Positions 43,430 through 53,373 of a DNA stretch of 64,000 nucleotides are shown here, one piece after another. The position numbers were made by a program, and so were the translations under genes. The stretch spans positions 1-64,000 of the forward strand of contig CAYYIS010000005.1 of the NCBI GenBank assembly GCA_964470965.1, given 5' to 3'. The notes under the pieces are model-generated. The model ran no database searches. It saw nothing but the letters and a program-made list of their open reading frames with translations, and was not told the origin of the DNA. Origin of the DNA: CAYYIS01 sp964470965 (GTDB taxonomy: Bacteria; JAAXHH01; JABIQT01). The stretch's first letter is position 1. Every line of letters starts with the position of its first letter.

Positions 43430-45943
43430 ATGTACGTTCGTGAAAATTCTTTCCAAAGGTCCCTAACGACCTTTGTCGCCATACTGCTATTCGGGTGGAC
43501 CGGCTCATTTGCCTATGCCCAGAGCGGACCGACCGCAACACCTTCCATCGAAACAAAAACTGCCGGCCTCGAGAAAATTGATGGGTACTTCCCACTGTAC
43601 TGGAATGAAAAATCCGGTACCCTCTGGATGGAGATCAACCGGTTGGATAAGGAAGTTCTCAATCTGGGCGGTCTCGCGGCCGGCCTCGGTTCCAATGACA
43701 TCGGCCTGGACCGCGGTCAGGGCGGTGGCAGCCGGATCGTCACGTTTGAACGGGTCGGTCCGAAGGTTCTTATGATCCAGCCCAACTACAGGTTTCGGGC
43801 ATCGTCCGACAATCCCGATGAGGTGAAGGCGGTGACGGATGCGTTCGCACGGTCTACTCTTTGGGGATTCAAAGTCGCTGCGGAAACAGACGGTCGGGTA
43901 CTGGTGGATTTGACGGACTACCTGCTGCGGGACACACACAATGTAATCCCACGCCTACGCAGATCCGGTAATTACCGTGTTGACAAGTCACGCAGCGCCG
44001 TCTTCATGCCCATGACCATGAACTTTCCCAAGAATACGGAGATCGAGGTCACCGTCACCTACACCTCGGACGGCGGCGGCGGCGGCGGCGGCACGTTGTA
44101 TGAAGGCGCCGGAGCGGTCGCAGCCAGCGGCTCGGCAGTGACCCTGCGCATCCACCACTCCTTCGTAGAACTTCCGGACGACAATTATACACCGCGTCTG
44201 TATGATCCAAGATCCGGATTCGGGGCCCTTATCTACCGCGATTATGCGACGCCGCTTGGTGAGCCGATGGACAAACGACTCATCCGCAGACACCGCCTTT
44301 ACAAGAAAGATCCAAATGCAAGGATCAGCGATCCGGTGGAACCGATCATATACTACCTGGATCGGGGAACGCCGGAACCGATCCGTTCCGCTTTGCTCGA
44401 CGGAGCCGGCTGGTGGAATCAGGCATTTGAAGCGGCAGGTTATCGTAACGCGTTCCAAGTCGAGTTGCTCCCCGAGGGGGCCAGCAGTCATGATATCCGG
44501 TACAATGTCATCAACTGGGTGCACCGTTCCACAAGGGGCTGGAGCTACGGCGGGTCCGTAACTGATCCGCGGACAGGCGAAATTATCAAGGGTGTCGTTG
44601 TTCTGGGATCGCTGCGTGTACGCCAGGACTACATGATCGGCGAAGGGCTGCTGGCGCCCTATGAAAACGGGGATGAAGTGCCAACAGACATCGCTGAGTG
44701 GGCGCTGGCGCGAATCCGCCAGTTGGGCGCCCATGAGGTCGGGCATACGATCGGCCTCGGTCATAATTATTACGACAGCCAGCAAGGCCGCATTTCAGTT
44801 TTGGATTACCCACATCCACTGGTAACGCTTAAGAGTGACGGAACATTCGACTATTCCGAGGTGTATGATGTGGGTATAGGTGCCTGGGACAAGGTATCGG
44901 TTACCTATGGCTATCAGGATTTCCCGGACGGAATAAATGAAACCGCTGCGCTCAAAAAAATCCTCGATGACGCCTGGGAGGATGACATCATCTACCTGTC
45001 CAACCAGGACATGAGCGCAAATCCTAAAGTGGATCAGTGGTCCAACGGCAACGACCCGGCAGCAGAGCTAAACCGTATGATGCGCGTTAGACGGGTTGCA
45101 CTCGACCGGTTCGGTGAACGCGCCATAAAAACCGGTATGCCCCTGGCCACCATGGAAGAGGTGCTGGTACCACTGTACATGCACCACCGTTTTCAAGTTA
45201 CCGCGGCTGCCTCCGCCCTTGGAGGTATGCATTACATCTACGGCATGCGGGGCGACGGCCGCGTCCCCGTGCGCCCGGTCCCGGCCAGCGAGCAGAATGC
45301 AGCGCTGGATGCCCTGCTCGCCACGCTGGATCCGGAAGAGTTGGCAATCCCGAAATCCGTACTGGAAAAAATTCCACCCCGGCCGCCTGGTTATCGTCGC
45401 ACGCGGGAGCTGTTCCCCCGGTATACCGGCCTTATGTTCGACGCTATTACACCGGCAATGGTGGCAGCCGATCATACCGTCTCAGAGATGCTCAACCCAA
45501 GCCGTGCTGCTCGAATGGTTGAACAGAACGCGTTGAATGCCTCCATTCCGGGTTTGGATGCAGTATTGAACCGTCTGCTTGACGGGACATTCGGAATACA
45601 GACATCCAACGGGTATCATTCAGAAATCAGCCGCGCGATCGAACGCGTGGTGGTAGACCGTATGATTGGCCTGGCCGGACGAGCCACCATGCCGCAGGTA
45701 CGGGCCATCGCCGCCTATCGCCTCGAGTCGCTGGGGCAGCAGTTAGGCCAGAGATCTAGTGACACCTCCGAATTGGCGCATCGCCAGGCACTGGCACGAG
45801 ACATTACCCGTTTTCTCGAACAACCGGGCGATGCGGCAGCGCCTCCTGCAACCCCGGCTGCTCCTCCGGGTGCTCCGATCGGTCAGCCGGCAATGGATTG
45901 GCTGCAGGCGCTGGAGCCTGCCTGCTCACACCTCGAATGGTAG
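43430..45943 (+). CDS. zinc-dependent metalloprotease of the DUF5117/DUF4953 type, secreted
   Basis: 837 residues from ATG 43430, with AAGGAGG 7-13 bases upstream. A signal peptide (TFVAILLFGWTGSFAYAQ) predicts export. The catalytic metzincin motif HEVGHTIGLGH is at residues 435-445 (HExxHxxGxxH), followed by an extended zinc-protease domain. N-terminal part resembles DUF5117 and the C-terminal part DUF4953-like helices. A (GGC)n tract encodes a Gly run at about residues 215-221. A typical large secreted protease of Gemmatimonadota/Bacteroidota-like bacteria, probably degrading proteins outside the cytoplasm. Confidence 0.92.
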   Translation: MYVRENSFQRSLTTFVAILLFGWTGSFAYAQSGPTATPSIETKTAGLEKIDGYFPLYWNEKSGTLWMEINRLDKEVLNLGGLAAGLGSNDIGLDRGQGGGSRIVTFERVGPKVLMIQPNYRFRASSDNPDEVKAVTDAFARSTLWGFKVAAETDGRVLVDLTDYLLRDTHNVIPRLRRSGNYRVDKSRSAVFMPMTMNFPKNTEIEVTVTYTSDGGGGGGGTLYEGAGAVAASGSAVTLRIHHSFVELPDDNYTPRLYDPRSGFGALIYRDYATPLGEPMDKRLIRRHRLYKKDPNARISDPVEPIIYYLDRGTPEPIRSALLDGAGWWNQAFEAAGYRNAFQVELLPEGASSHDIRYNVINWVHRSTRGWSYGGSVTDPRTGEIIKGVVVLGSLRVRQDYMIGEGLLAPYENGDEVPTDIAEWALARIRQLGAHEVGHTIGLGHNYYDSQQGRISVLDYPHPLVTLKSDGTFDYSEVYDVGIGAWDKVSVTYGYQDFPDGINETAALKKILDDAWEDDIIYLSNQDMSANPKVDQWSNGNDPAAELNRMMRVRRVALDRFGERAIKTGMPLATMEEVLVPLYMHHRFQVTAAASALGGMHYIYGMRGDGRVPVRPVPASEQNAALDALLATLDPEELAIPKSVLEKIPPRPPGYRRTRELFPRYTGLMFDAITPAMVAADHTVSEMLNPSRAARMVEQNALNASIPGLDAVLNRLLDGTFGIQTSNGYHSEISRAIERVVVDRMIGLAGRATMPQVRAIAAYRLESLGQQLGQRSSDTSELAHRQALARDITRFLEQPGDAAAPPATPAAPPGAPIGQPAMDWLQALEPACSHLEW

Positions 45944-45961
45944 TGGAGTCGAAAATATTTG

Positions 45962-47050
45962 ATGGTGAATAAAATATATCGTGTGGCCATGGTGGGCGGG
46001 TGTGGTATGTGGGGACGGCATTACTTGCGTGCCTATGCGCAGCACCCTACCTGTGAAATCGTGGCCTTGGTAGACCAGGCGAAGGACAGGCGCGCTGAGG
46101 CCGCAGCCCACTACGGTATCGACACGGTTCTCGATTCTCTCGAAGACCTGCTCGAACGGGAAAAGCCCGATATCATCTCCCTGGCCCTGCCCGTCGCCCT
46201 AAACCGGGAATCGGTGATCGCCTGCGCGGAGGCAGGAATTAACGTGGTTTCCTGCGAGAAGCCGATAGCGGTATCACTTGAAGATGCGGATGAGATGGTC
46301 CGAGTGTGTGAGGAGAGGGGTACCCTGTTCTCGTGCGGAACGGCGCCGTTAGAGATATCACATCTGCAGGAAACGGTAGCCTGGATTCAGGAAGGCAAGA
46401 TAGGAAAGCTGACTGCCGCAGCGATTCCAGGAGGGCTGCCCGTGGAGATATCGGGAGGGGGGTGCGTTCAGCTGGCCCAGTTGCAGATTGCCACGGGTAT
46501 GTCAATAGACTGGGTCGAAGGCTGGACACTCCCTTCGGTGGGCAACTATGCCGCGACAGAAGCGTCCCCGCTTGAGTCGGACAGCCCGGGATACGGTCGT
46601 CTGGGACTGTCCGGCGGCATCGTTTGTGATATGCCACCACCTCGCCAAGGCATCGCGTGCAGGGTATCCATTACCGGCGAAAACGGACAGGTCTGGCTTG
46701 GTGGAGGACAGTCTGTCCTTGTGCAGGGATCCGGAGCCGAAGCGGCTCCGGTATACCCCGAGTGGCTGATGCAGGAGCCGAAAGAGTTTTTCACCCGCGT
46801 TGTCGAGCGTCTGATGACCGCGTGCGATACGGGTGTGATGTTCGGCCCGGGCAGGGTTTACCGCAATTCCCTGGAGACCGCCATCGCCATAAAGCATTCC
46901 CACTATCGAAATCACAAACGGATCATTCTGCCCATGGAAGACCGCTCGCTAAAACTGTATCCTCATCCCTACAGAAATTACGGTGGCGATGTGGCAGGCT
47001 GGGAAAGCATTGGTTATACGGCTCCACCGGGAATTCCGGAGAGGGAGTAG
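45962..47050 (+). CDS. Gfo/Idh/MocA family oxidoreductase
   Basis: 362 residues from ATG 45962 (GGAG about 12 bases upstream; a TTG immediately before is an alternative). N-terminal Rossmann (VAMVGGCGMWG), the hallmark CEKPIAVSLEDA with the catalytic Lys and a C-terminal alpha/beta domain. Oxidises or epimerises a sugar or cyclic polyol. Begins 18 bases after the metalloprotease stop, perhaps co-transcribed. Intact, unlike its homologue at 42.1 kb. Confidence 0.9.
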   Translation: MVNKIYRVAMVGGCGMWGRHYLRAYAQHPTCEIVALVDQAKDRRAEAAAHYGIDTVLDSLEDLLEREKPDIISLALPVALNRESVIACAEAGINVVSCEKPIAVSLEDADEMVRVCEERGTLFSCGTAPLEISHLQETVAWIQEGKIGKLTAAAIPGGLPVEISGGGCVQLAQLQIATGMSIDWVEGWTLPSVGNYAATEASPLESDSPGYGRLGLSGGIVCDMPPPRQGIACRVSITGENGQVWLGGGQSVLVQGSGAEAAPVYPEWLMQEPKEFFTRVVERLMTACDTGVMFGPGRVYRNSLETAIAIKHSHYRNHKRIILPMEDRSLKLYPHPYRNYGGDVAGWESIGYTAPPGIPERE

Positions 47051-47419
47051 TTCCAGTCCCTCGATGTAACAATTTCACAACACACCTGCTTTCAAGAATT
47101 CAGATTGCGAAATCGTCTTCACCACATGCTTTGAGGAAGGCCCGGCATGAATTCGGCAGGTGTGGTCTCGGTGTCCTGGCCAGGTTACCTCAGGATGGTA
47201 CAGACCAGCCGCGGGCAGAAACACTAATGTTTTGGTCCAAACTTTAACGGTAGGTGACAGCACCGAGATCGGTCAGACCGGTAGCCGCGTCGATGCCAAC
47301 ACGGCGGATGGAAGCATCATATCAGCTCCTAATGCCCTGTTGACCTGTCCATGGAAGACAGCGGATAAGATGAATGACAAACGCGGCTGGGGCATCCCGA
47401 AGCGACTTGTTTTTGTAAC
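47051..47419. other. intergenic gap, nothing recognised
   Basis: A 102-codon plus frame (47160-47468) overlaps the end of the GNAT gene and has no family likeness. I see no RNA gene, no strong terminator and no repeat here. Confidence 0.4.
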
Positions 47420-47986
47420 TTACAATGACGGCAAGACCGATCGGGCCGTATCAAAGGCGAGAGAATAGTACCTACGCCCGGAAAATTCAAAGGTATCGAC
47501 TACGGCCAAACCGATTTTTCGAGTGTGCGCCTCATAGGACCGCTGATTGACCTGGTTGATGAAAGTAATGCCCACCGGATAACGAGTTGAGAATTCAAGC
47601 CGCATTTCCTCAAATAACCGCGGGAACAGATCCGTCCCCCGTAACCCAGAATCGATGCAGACGGGACCGTACTGGTACGAGTTGGTGTCGGATATAACCG
47701 TGTCCCCGAAAGAAGATCCCGCAAGCCGGGCGAAAATGTACGGGAAAATCGGCCACTGTTCACAGTACTCCCAGCTGGCGGCCATGGCGTACCCCATGAT
47801 CTCTCCGTCCTCTACCGCAACAAAAACACCACCTTCCACCAGAAGGGCTTCCAGCTGCGCTGTAGTGAACGGGGTGGTGACAAATCCATCTTCCATTTCT
47901 GATTCCGAAAGATTCTCAAACAGATTTTTTTCCTGCAAAACTGATATTCCCGGGATATCATCATTTGTTGCGGATCGTGTAAGCAT
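47420..47986 (-). CDS. GNAT-family N-acetyltransferase
   Basis: 188 residues. GNAT fold: N-terminal RSATNDDIPGISVLQ, VFVAVEDGEIMGYAMA, and a PVCIDSGLRGTDLFPRLFEE stretch where the acetyl-CoA loop would be (GLRGTDLF as a variant of R/Q-x-x-G-x-G/A). The match in the cofactor loop is loose. It has the look of relatives in uncultured marine taxa. Substrate unknown. Confidence 0.75.
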   Translation of the reverse strand: MLTRSATNDDIPGISVLQEKNLFENLSESEMEDGFVTTPFTTAQLEALLVEGGVFVAVEDGEIMGYAMAASWEYCEQWPIFPYIFARLAGSSFGDTVISDTNSYQYGPVCIDSGLRGTDLFPRLFEEMRLEFSTRYPVGITFINQVNQRSYEAHTRKIGLAVVDTFEFSGRRYYSLAFDTARSVLPSL

Positions 47987-48280
47987 CTTATATCGAGCCC
48001 CTGGGGTTTCCTATCATGATTTATACTTGTGTTTTGCATTCCGTCATGCTTAACTACATCCAATGGATAATCTAAACAGTGTATTACAATATGATAAGCA
48101 TTCAGCTGATAGTCCACTAATCAATTGCGTTTCCTTTGGAGATTAGATCAAACAGGGGAGATCTCATTATACAAGTGTAAGGGATACAGTAAAATTGTGA
48201 TAGTAAAGATGATATCCGAAGGCGATTCATTTTCTCCATGCTATGCTGCAAGTGAGAAACAACAACAAAAGGAGTAAGAT

Positions 48281-48832
48281 GTGACGAAGCATTTATGCGC
48301 TACGGAGCTGGAAGCAGGACTGGACAATATCAGGCAATCACCGAAGGATAACGGGACGCTGGATATGATCGTTCGCCGTCCTGATGTCGATGAACGGGAG
48401 GTGCTCGACCAGGGAAAACTCGATATTGCAGAGGGCCTGGTAGGTGACACATGGAAATCCCGGGGCAGTTCAAGAACGGACGACGGTTCCGCCCATCCCG
48501 ATATGCAACTGAATATCATGAACTCCCGGGTCATAAACCTGGTGGCAACCTCCAGGGAAAGGTGGCCACTTGCGGGTGACCAGCTGTTCATGGATCTGGA
48601 TCTCAGCGAGGACAATCTGCCGCCCGGTGCACGATTGGAACTCGGCACAGCAGTCATTGAGGTTACCGCCATTCCCCATACAGGTTGCAAAAAATTCGTG
48701 GAGCGCTTTGGACTGGACGCGATGAAGTTCGTCAATTCCGGGATTAGTAATCTTAAGTTGCGCGGTATCAATGCTAAGGTCGTGAGACCGGGTTTGATCC
48801 GCGCCGGAGATAAAGTGAGGAAACAGGCTTAG
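48281..48832 (+). CDS. MOSC domain-containing protein
   Basis: 183 residues with a beta-strand-rich MOSC domain (molybdenum cofactor sulfurase C-terminal-type) from about residue 50. Conserved Cys in IPHTGCKKFVERFG is the putative sulfur carrier. GTG at 48281 is the start, because the ATG two bases earlier reads straight into TGA; AGGAG lies about 7 bases upstream. MOSC proteins handle sulfur or nitrogen transfer to molybdopterin-type cofactors or thiol adducts. The next gene starts 20 bases after. Confidence 0.85.
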   Translation: MTKHLCATELEAGLDNIRQSPKDNGTLDMIVRRPDVDEREVLDQGKLDIAEGLVGDTWKSRGSSRTDDGSAHPDMQLNIMNSRVINLVATSRERWPLAGDQLFMDLDLSEDNLPPGARLELGTAVIEVTAIPHTGCKKFVERFGLDAMKFVNSGISNLKLRGINAKVVRPGLIRAGDKVRKQA

Positions 48833-48852
48833 CTGTTAAACAGGAACAGACC

Positions 48853-50754
48853 ATGCCCTCATACGTTGAAACCTACCGTCAATCACTTAACGATCCGGAA
48901 TCATTCTGGAGCAAGGCGGCGGACGATGTCCACTGGTACACCCGATGGATTCATGTACTCGAGGATTCCGGGGCGCCGATGTACCGATGGTTCACCGGCG
49001 GAGAGGTCAACACTTGCTACAACGCCCTTGATCTGCACGTGGCGAACGGCCGTGGGGCCCAGCCAGCCCTGATCTTCGACAGTCCGGTTACCGATACGAT
49101 TCGGACATATTCCTATTCTGAGCTTCGTGATGAGACCGCTCGCTTTGCCGGCGCCCTGGAAAGTCTGGGGATCGAGAAAGGCGACCGTGTCATCATCTAC
49201 ATGCCTATGATCCCGGAGACAGTCGTGGCCATGCTGGCATGCGCACGGATCGGAGCGATACATTCGGTCGTGTTCGGTGGTTTCGCAGCCAATGAACTGG
49301 CCACTCGAATCGATGATGCCCGGCCGAAGCTGATCGTCTCAGCTTCCTGCGGAATAGAGGTGGATCGGGTCATCCCGTATAAACCGCTCCTGGATCGGGC
49401 TATCGCACTTGCGGAGCAGAAACCGGATTGCTGTATCATCTACCAACGCTCCCAGGAACGGGCATCGATGGTGGAGGGGCGCGACAACGACTGGTCGGAG
49501 CTGATGGCGGAAGCAACCCCCGTTGGCTGTGTACCCGTCGGAGCCACCGATCCGTTATATATCCTGTACACATCCGGAACGACCGGCGTTCCGAAGGGCG
49601 TGGTCCGGGACAACGGGGGGCACCTGGTCGCCCTCAAATGGAGTATGCAGAACATTTACGGCATTCAAGCGGGCGATGTATTCTGGGCCGCTTCGGATGT
49701 AGGATGGGTGGTCGGTCATTCCTACATCGTATATGCGCCTTTATTCAAGGGATGCACCACTGTACTGTACGAGGGCAAGCCGGTTGGAACCCCGGATCCC
49801 GGTGCGTTCTGGCGCGTCGTTTCCCAGCACCGCGTCAATGTCCTGTTTACGGCCCCCACCGCATTTCGGGCCATTAAACGGGAAGACCCCACCGGAAAAT
49901 ATATCCGCCAATATAAAATGAATTCGTTCCGTTCACTCTTCCTCGCCGGCGAGCGCTGTGACCCGGACACATTGAAATGGGCCCAGGAACACCTCGGAAT
50001 CCCCGTCATCGACCACTGGTGGCAGACAGAAACCGGATGGCCGGTAGGCGCCAATTGTATAGGTCTTGGGATGTCCCCTGTAAAACCGGGTTCCTGCACC
50101 CACCCGGTACCGGGATACGACATCCGGGTTCTGGATGATACCGGCGAGGAGATGAGGACGGGAGTCATCGGGAATATCACGGTGAAACTCCCCCTGCCCC
50201 CGGGATGCCTGCCAACGCTATGGCATAACGAGGAAGGCTACCGTCACACGTACCTTGACACCTATCCGGGATACTACCTCACCGCCGATGCAGGCTACAA
50301 AGACGAGGAAGGCTACCTGTGGATCATGAGCCGGACCGATGACATCATCAACGTGGCGGGCCACCGGCTTTCCACCGGCGGAATGGAAGAAGTGCTGGCC
50401 GGACATACTGACGTGGCGGAATGCGCTGTGGTAGGCGTCGCGGACAGTCTCAAAGGCGAAATTCCTATCGGATTCATCGTTCCGAACGCAGGGGCAGTTC
50501 ATGATGAAAACGATATAGTCATGGAACTCGTCCAGCTGGTCAGAGAGCGCATCGGTCCGGTGGCGTCATTCAAAACAGCGGCCGTGGTAAAACGTCTTCC
50601 CAAGACCCGCTCGGGCAAAATCCTGCGCGGCACGATCAAAAAAATCGCGGAAGGCGAAGTATACCGGATGCCAGCCACCATTGATGATCCGGCAATTCTG
50701 GACGAGATAAAAGATACACTGAAAGGATTGGGCTATCCAGCGATCAAAATTTAG
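48853..50754 (+). CDS. prpE: propionyl-CoA synthetase (acyl-CoA synthetase family)
   Basis: 633 residues. AMP-forming acyl-CoA ligase closest in layout to PrpE: N-terminal MPSYVETYRQSLNDPESFW and MYRWFTGGEVNTCYNALD, adenylation core YTSGTTGVPKG, DHWWQTETGWP, and C-terminal catalytic Lys in KTRSGKILRG. Activates propionate, or acetate, to CoA ester. Starts 20 bases after the MOSC stop. Length agrees with the family. Confidence 0.9.
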   Translation: MPSYVETYRQSLNDPESFWSKAADDVHWYTRWIHVLEDSGAPMYRWFTGGEVNTCYNALDLHVANGRGAQPALIFDSPVTDTIRTYSYSELRDETARFAGALESLGIEKGDRVIIYMPMIPETVVAMLACARIGAIHSVVFGGFAANELATRIDDARPKLIVSASCGIEVDRVIPYKPLLDRAIALAEQKPDCCIIYQRSQERASMVEGRDNDWSELMAEATPVGCVPVGATDPLYILYTSGTTGVPKGVVRDNGGHLVALKWSMQNIYGIQAGDVFWAASDVGWVVGHSYIVYAPLFKGCTTVLYEGKPVGTPDPGAFWRVVSQHRVNVLFTAPTAFRAIKREDPTGKYIRQYKMNSFRSLFLAGERCDPDTLKWAQEHLGIPVIDHWWQTETGWPVGANCIGLGMSPVKPGSCTHPVPGYDIRVLDDTGEEMRTGVIGNITVKLPLPPGCLPTLWHNEEGYRHTYLDTYPGYYLTADAGYKDEEGYLWIMSRTDDIINVAGHRLSTGGMEEVLAGHTDVAECAVVGVADSLKGEIPIGFIVPNAGAVHDENDIVMELVQLVRERIGPVASFKTAAVVKRLPKTRSGKILRGTIKKIAEGEVYRMPATIDDPAILDEIKDTLKGLGYPAIKI

Positions 50755-50845
50755 TTTTCCGCACATTACACTTCTTGTTCACAACGGGGGATAAAACCAG
50801 TATTCTGATTCGTTTGGTACAGATGTTGGTCGGCATCACTACGGT

Positions 50846-51532
50846 CTACAGAAACTCCGCTTCGCCTTCCGGCACGATGCAGTCCGGACTGTCCATGACC
50901 GGGTTGTTAACCATGGTAGATACTGAATAAGCTGTCATTTTATCCGGATCGTAGGGTTTGAGAAGTGGTCCCAGGCTCTCGGGTGAACGCTGACGAGGGT
51001 CCAGCCAGTCAGCATAGTCGTCAGGTTCCAGTATTACCGGCATCCGGTTGTGGATTTTGGCCATCAATTCGTTGGGTTCGGTTGTAATGATAGTGCAGGA
51101 CAGCAACGATTCGCCATCTGCCTGCCGCCATGACTCCCAAAGCCCGGCGAAAGCGAATGGAAGACCATCCGCCATGTGGATACGCACCGGGATCTTGGTT
51201 CTGCTGCCCGGCTCGCGGTACCACTCATAGAATCCGTCAGTCAGTAACAGGCACCTCCTCCTGCGAAATGCATGTTTGAACGATGGTTTCTCATGCAGCG
51301 TCTCCGCCCGGGCGTTGATGAGCTTGTTGCCGATAGCCGGGTCTTTTGCCCAGAACGGTATCAATCCCCAGTGAAACGCCTCGACCTCCCCTCCCTGATT
51401 GTTGGCCACCACCGGTACCGGTTGCGTGGGCGCGATGTTGAACCGGGCCGGCAGGTTCGCCGGGATGTGGAATTCCGGGAACGCCATGGACAGCGCCGTT
51501 TTATCAGACGCTAGAGAATATCTTCCGCACAT
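50846..51532 (-). CDS. SOS response-associated peptidase (SRAP, YedK/HMCES-like)
   Basis: 228 residues. The catalytic Cys2 (MCGRYSLA) forms a thiazolidine crosslink with abasic sites in single-stranded DNA, shielding them. Other family parts: FNIAPTQPVPVV, NARAETLHEKP (with catalytic Asn and Glu), LLTDGFYEWYRE and HNRMPVILEPDD with the catalytic His. Cytoplasmic. Convergent with prpE, divergent from nothing nearby. Confidence 0.93.
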   Translation of the reverse strand: MCGRYSLASDKTALSMAFPEFHIPANLPARFNIAPTQPVPVVANNQGGEVEAFHWGLIPFWAKDPAIGNKLINARAETLHEKPSFKHAFRRRRCLLLTDGFYEWYREPGSRTKIPVRIHMADGLPFAFAGLWESWRQADGESLLSCTIITTEPNELMAKIHNRMPVILEPDDYADWLDPRQRSPESLGPLLKPYDPDKMTAYSVSTMVNNPVMDSPDCIVPEGEAEFL

Positions 51533-51556
51533 ACCGCCTCCTTTCGAAACGCTCGG

Positions 51557-53224
51557 TTATCTCGCCACATTGTTTCCGATGTAGAGCTGTGTATAGTCCA
51601 ACCCGCCGACGGTTCCGTCCGGCTTGCGTTCATACCCTTTTACCCAGGGCTTGCGCAGCCCGAGGCTCAGGGGGTGGAATATGAATGCTGCGCCATAGTC
51701 TTTCACCAGAATCTCATCCGCTTCCTGGTACAATTTAATGCGCCGCTCACGGTCCAGTTCTGCCCCGGCTTCGTCTACCAGTCGGTCGAATGCCTCCACC
51801 TGCCAATCGTGCCGGGCTGCGCCTTTGGGCTGAGAATGCCAGGTCATGTCCAGCATGTTGCGTGGATCCACGTAATCGGCGACGAACCTCAGGAAACCAA
51901 AAGGCATCTTCCAGTCCATCAGCATGCTCATATAAGCGGATCGGTCCGCAGTGCGCACGGTGACGTCCACACCCAGGTTGTCCTTTACCATCTGCTGAAT
52001 CGCCACTCCCGCCAGCTTCATCGACGGCGTCGGCGAACGAATCCACATATCGAACTTGGGGAAACCCCTGCCGTTCGGGAAGCCGGCTTCACGCATGAGC
52101 GCCTTTGCACGGGCCGGATCATACGACTGGTAGTGCTTCAGCTCCTGTCCGCTGTATTCGATGAAGTCAGGTGGGATCATGGAATAGGCAGGGACTGCAG
52201 TGCCACGCAGGACCACCCGGCAGATAGCCTCACGGTTGACCGCCCTGGCAAACGCTTCACGTACGCGAATGTCATTGAACGGCGGTTCCTTGGTGCGAAA
52301 AAAGAGATACCAGGAAGTTCTTCCCGGAGATCTTATCAGATCCGACCTCAACCGGGGGTCCCGCTCAATTCGGTCCAAGTCGGCGATATCCACCGATTCT
52401 ACGTCCACTTCGTTGTTCTCATAGGACAGAACCGTTGCGTTTCCGGCTTCTCGGAACGGATGGATCACTTTCTCCAGGAAAGGTTTGTAAGGTCCGTTGT
52501 AGTAGGGGTCCGAAACAAACGTCATATGGCTGCCGTACGCCCATTCCTCCAGTTTGAACGAAGAGTTGGAAACAATTTTTCCGGCTTCGGTCCATTTCTT
52601 TCCGTGCTTGTCAATCGCCCATTTAGGCGCCGGATAGGCCAGAGAAAAGGAAACGATATGCGGCAGATGGGGAGCAGCTCTCTCGGTCTCTATGACTAGC
52701 GTAAGGGCATCTACCGCATGAATGCAAAGTTGATTCAGATCTTTTATCGTACCCTGGCTGACCGGTTTGGCATTCTTGATGTCATAATAGAAAAACGCGT
52801 ACGGGTTTGCCACTTTCGGGTCGAGCAATCTCTGGTAACCGTAGACATAGTCTTGGGCGGTAACCGGTCTTCCATCACTCCAACGGGCGCCCGGACGCAG
52901 GTGAAATGTCCAGGTCTTACCGTCACCTGATACGGTGTAGCGCTCCGCACCGGCCGGTATTGGTTGCCAGTAAGGATCCCTCGTCATCAATGGTTCGAAG
53001 GGGAGGATGGTGGCCTCGCCGTCATACAGGTTGATACTGATGTCCAGACTGCGAGGCTCCGGGCTCATAATGCGAAGGACCTGCTCCTCCGGAGGGGCAG
53101 CGTCGGGCGGTAGATCACGCCCCACGGAGTTTGTATACCTGGTATTTTGAGATATAGCCACGTACGTCATGCCGACTGCCAGTCCGATTATGCATCCAGC
53201 AGTGATTTTACCGCCGAGTGTCAT
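51557..53224 (-). CDS. ABC-type peptide-binding protein (family 5, OppA-like)
   Basis: 555 residues from ATG 53224 (GGGGA about 7 bases upstream; a GTG 7 codons earlier is less likely). Periplasmic family-5 substrate-binding protein with an N-terminal hydrophobic anchor (AGCIIGLAVGMTYVAIS; it may be cleaved or membrane-tethered). Typical segments: WTFHLRPGARWSDGRPVTAQDYVYGY and IVSFSLAYPAPKW. Binds oligopeptides or similar. No permease or ATPase genes adjacent. Starts 24 bases beyond the SRAP gene on the same strand. Confidence 0.9.
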   Translation of the reverse strand: MTLGGKITAGCIIGLAVGMTYVAISQNTRYTNSVGRDLPPDAAPPEEQVLRIMSPEPRSLDISINLYDGEATILPFEPLMTRDPYWQPIPAGAERYTVSGDGKTWTFHLRPGARWSDGRPVTAQDYVYGYQRLLDPKVANPYAFFYYDIKNAKPVSQGTIKDLNQLCIHAVDALTLVIETERAAPHLPHIVSFSLAYPAPKWAIDKHGKKWTEAGKIVSNSSFKLEEWAYGSHMTFVSDPYYNGPYKPFLEKVIHPFREAGNATVLSYENNEVDVESVDIADLDRIERDPRLRSDLIRSPGRTSWYLFFRTKEPPFNDIRVREAFARAVNREAICRVVLRGTAVPAYSMIPPDFIEYSGQELKHYQSYDPARAKALMREAGFPNGRGFPKFDMWIRSPTPSMKLAGVAIQQMVKDNLGVDVTVRTADRSAYMSMLMDWKMPFGFLRFVADYVDPRNMLDMTWHSQPKGAARHDWQVEAFDRLVDEAGAELDRERRIKLYQEADEILVKDYGAAFIFHPLSLGLRKPWVKGYERKPDGTVGGLDYTQLYIGNNVAR

Positions 53225-53373
53225 GAAGAGTCCCCTGTTCGTCACGATACCTACTTCCGAAATGTTTTGAGGTTGTGGTCAAGTTGTTTGAGAGGTGCTT
53301 TCAATCGATTCGTCGTAGTATATGTCAACAAGAGACACTTGACAATTGCAATGTTTTATCCTAGTTATATTTT

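Noticed and set aside
51674..52699. 341-codon plus frame opposite the oligopeptide-binding protein
   Set aside because: No recognisable domains; the minus-strand gene is secure.
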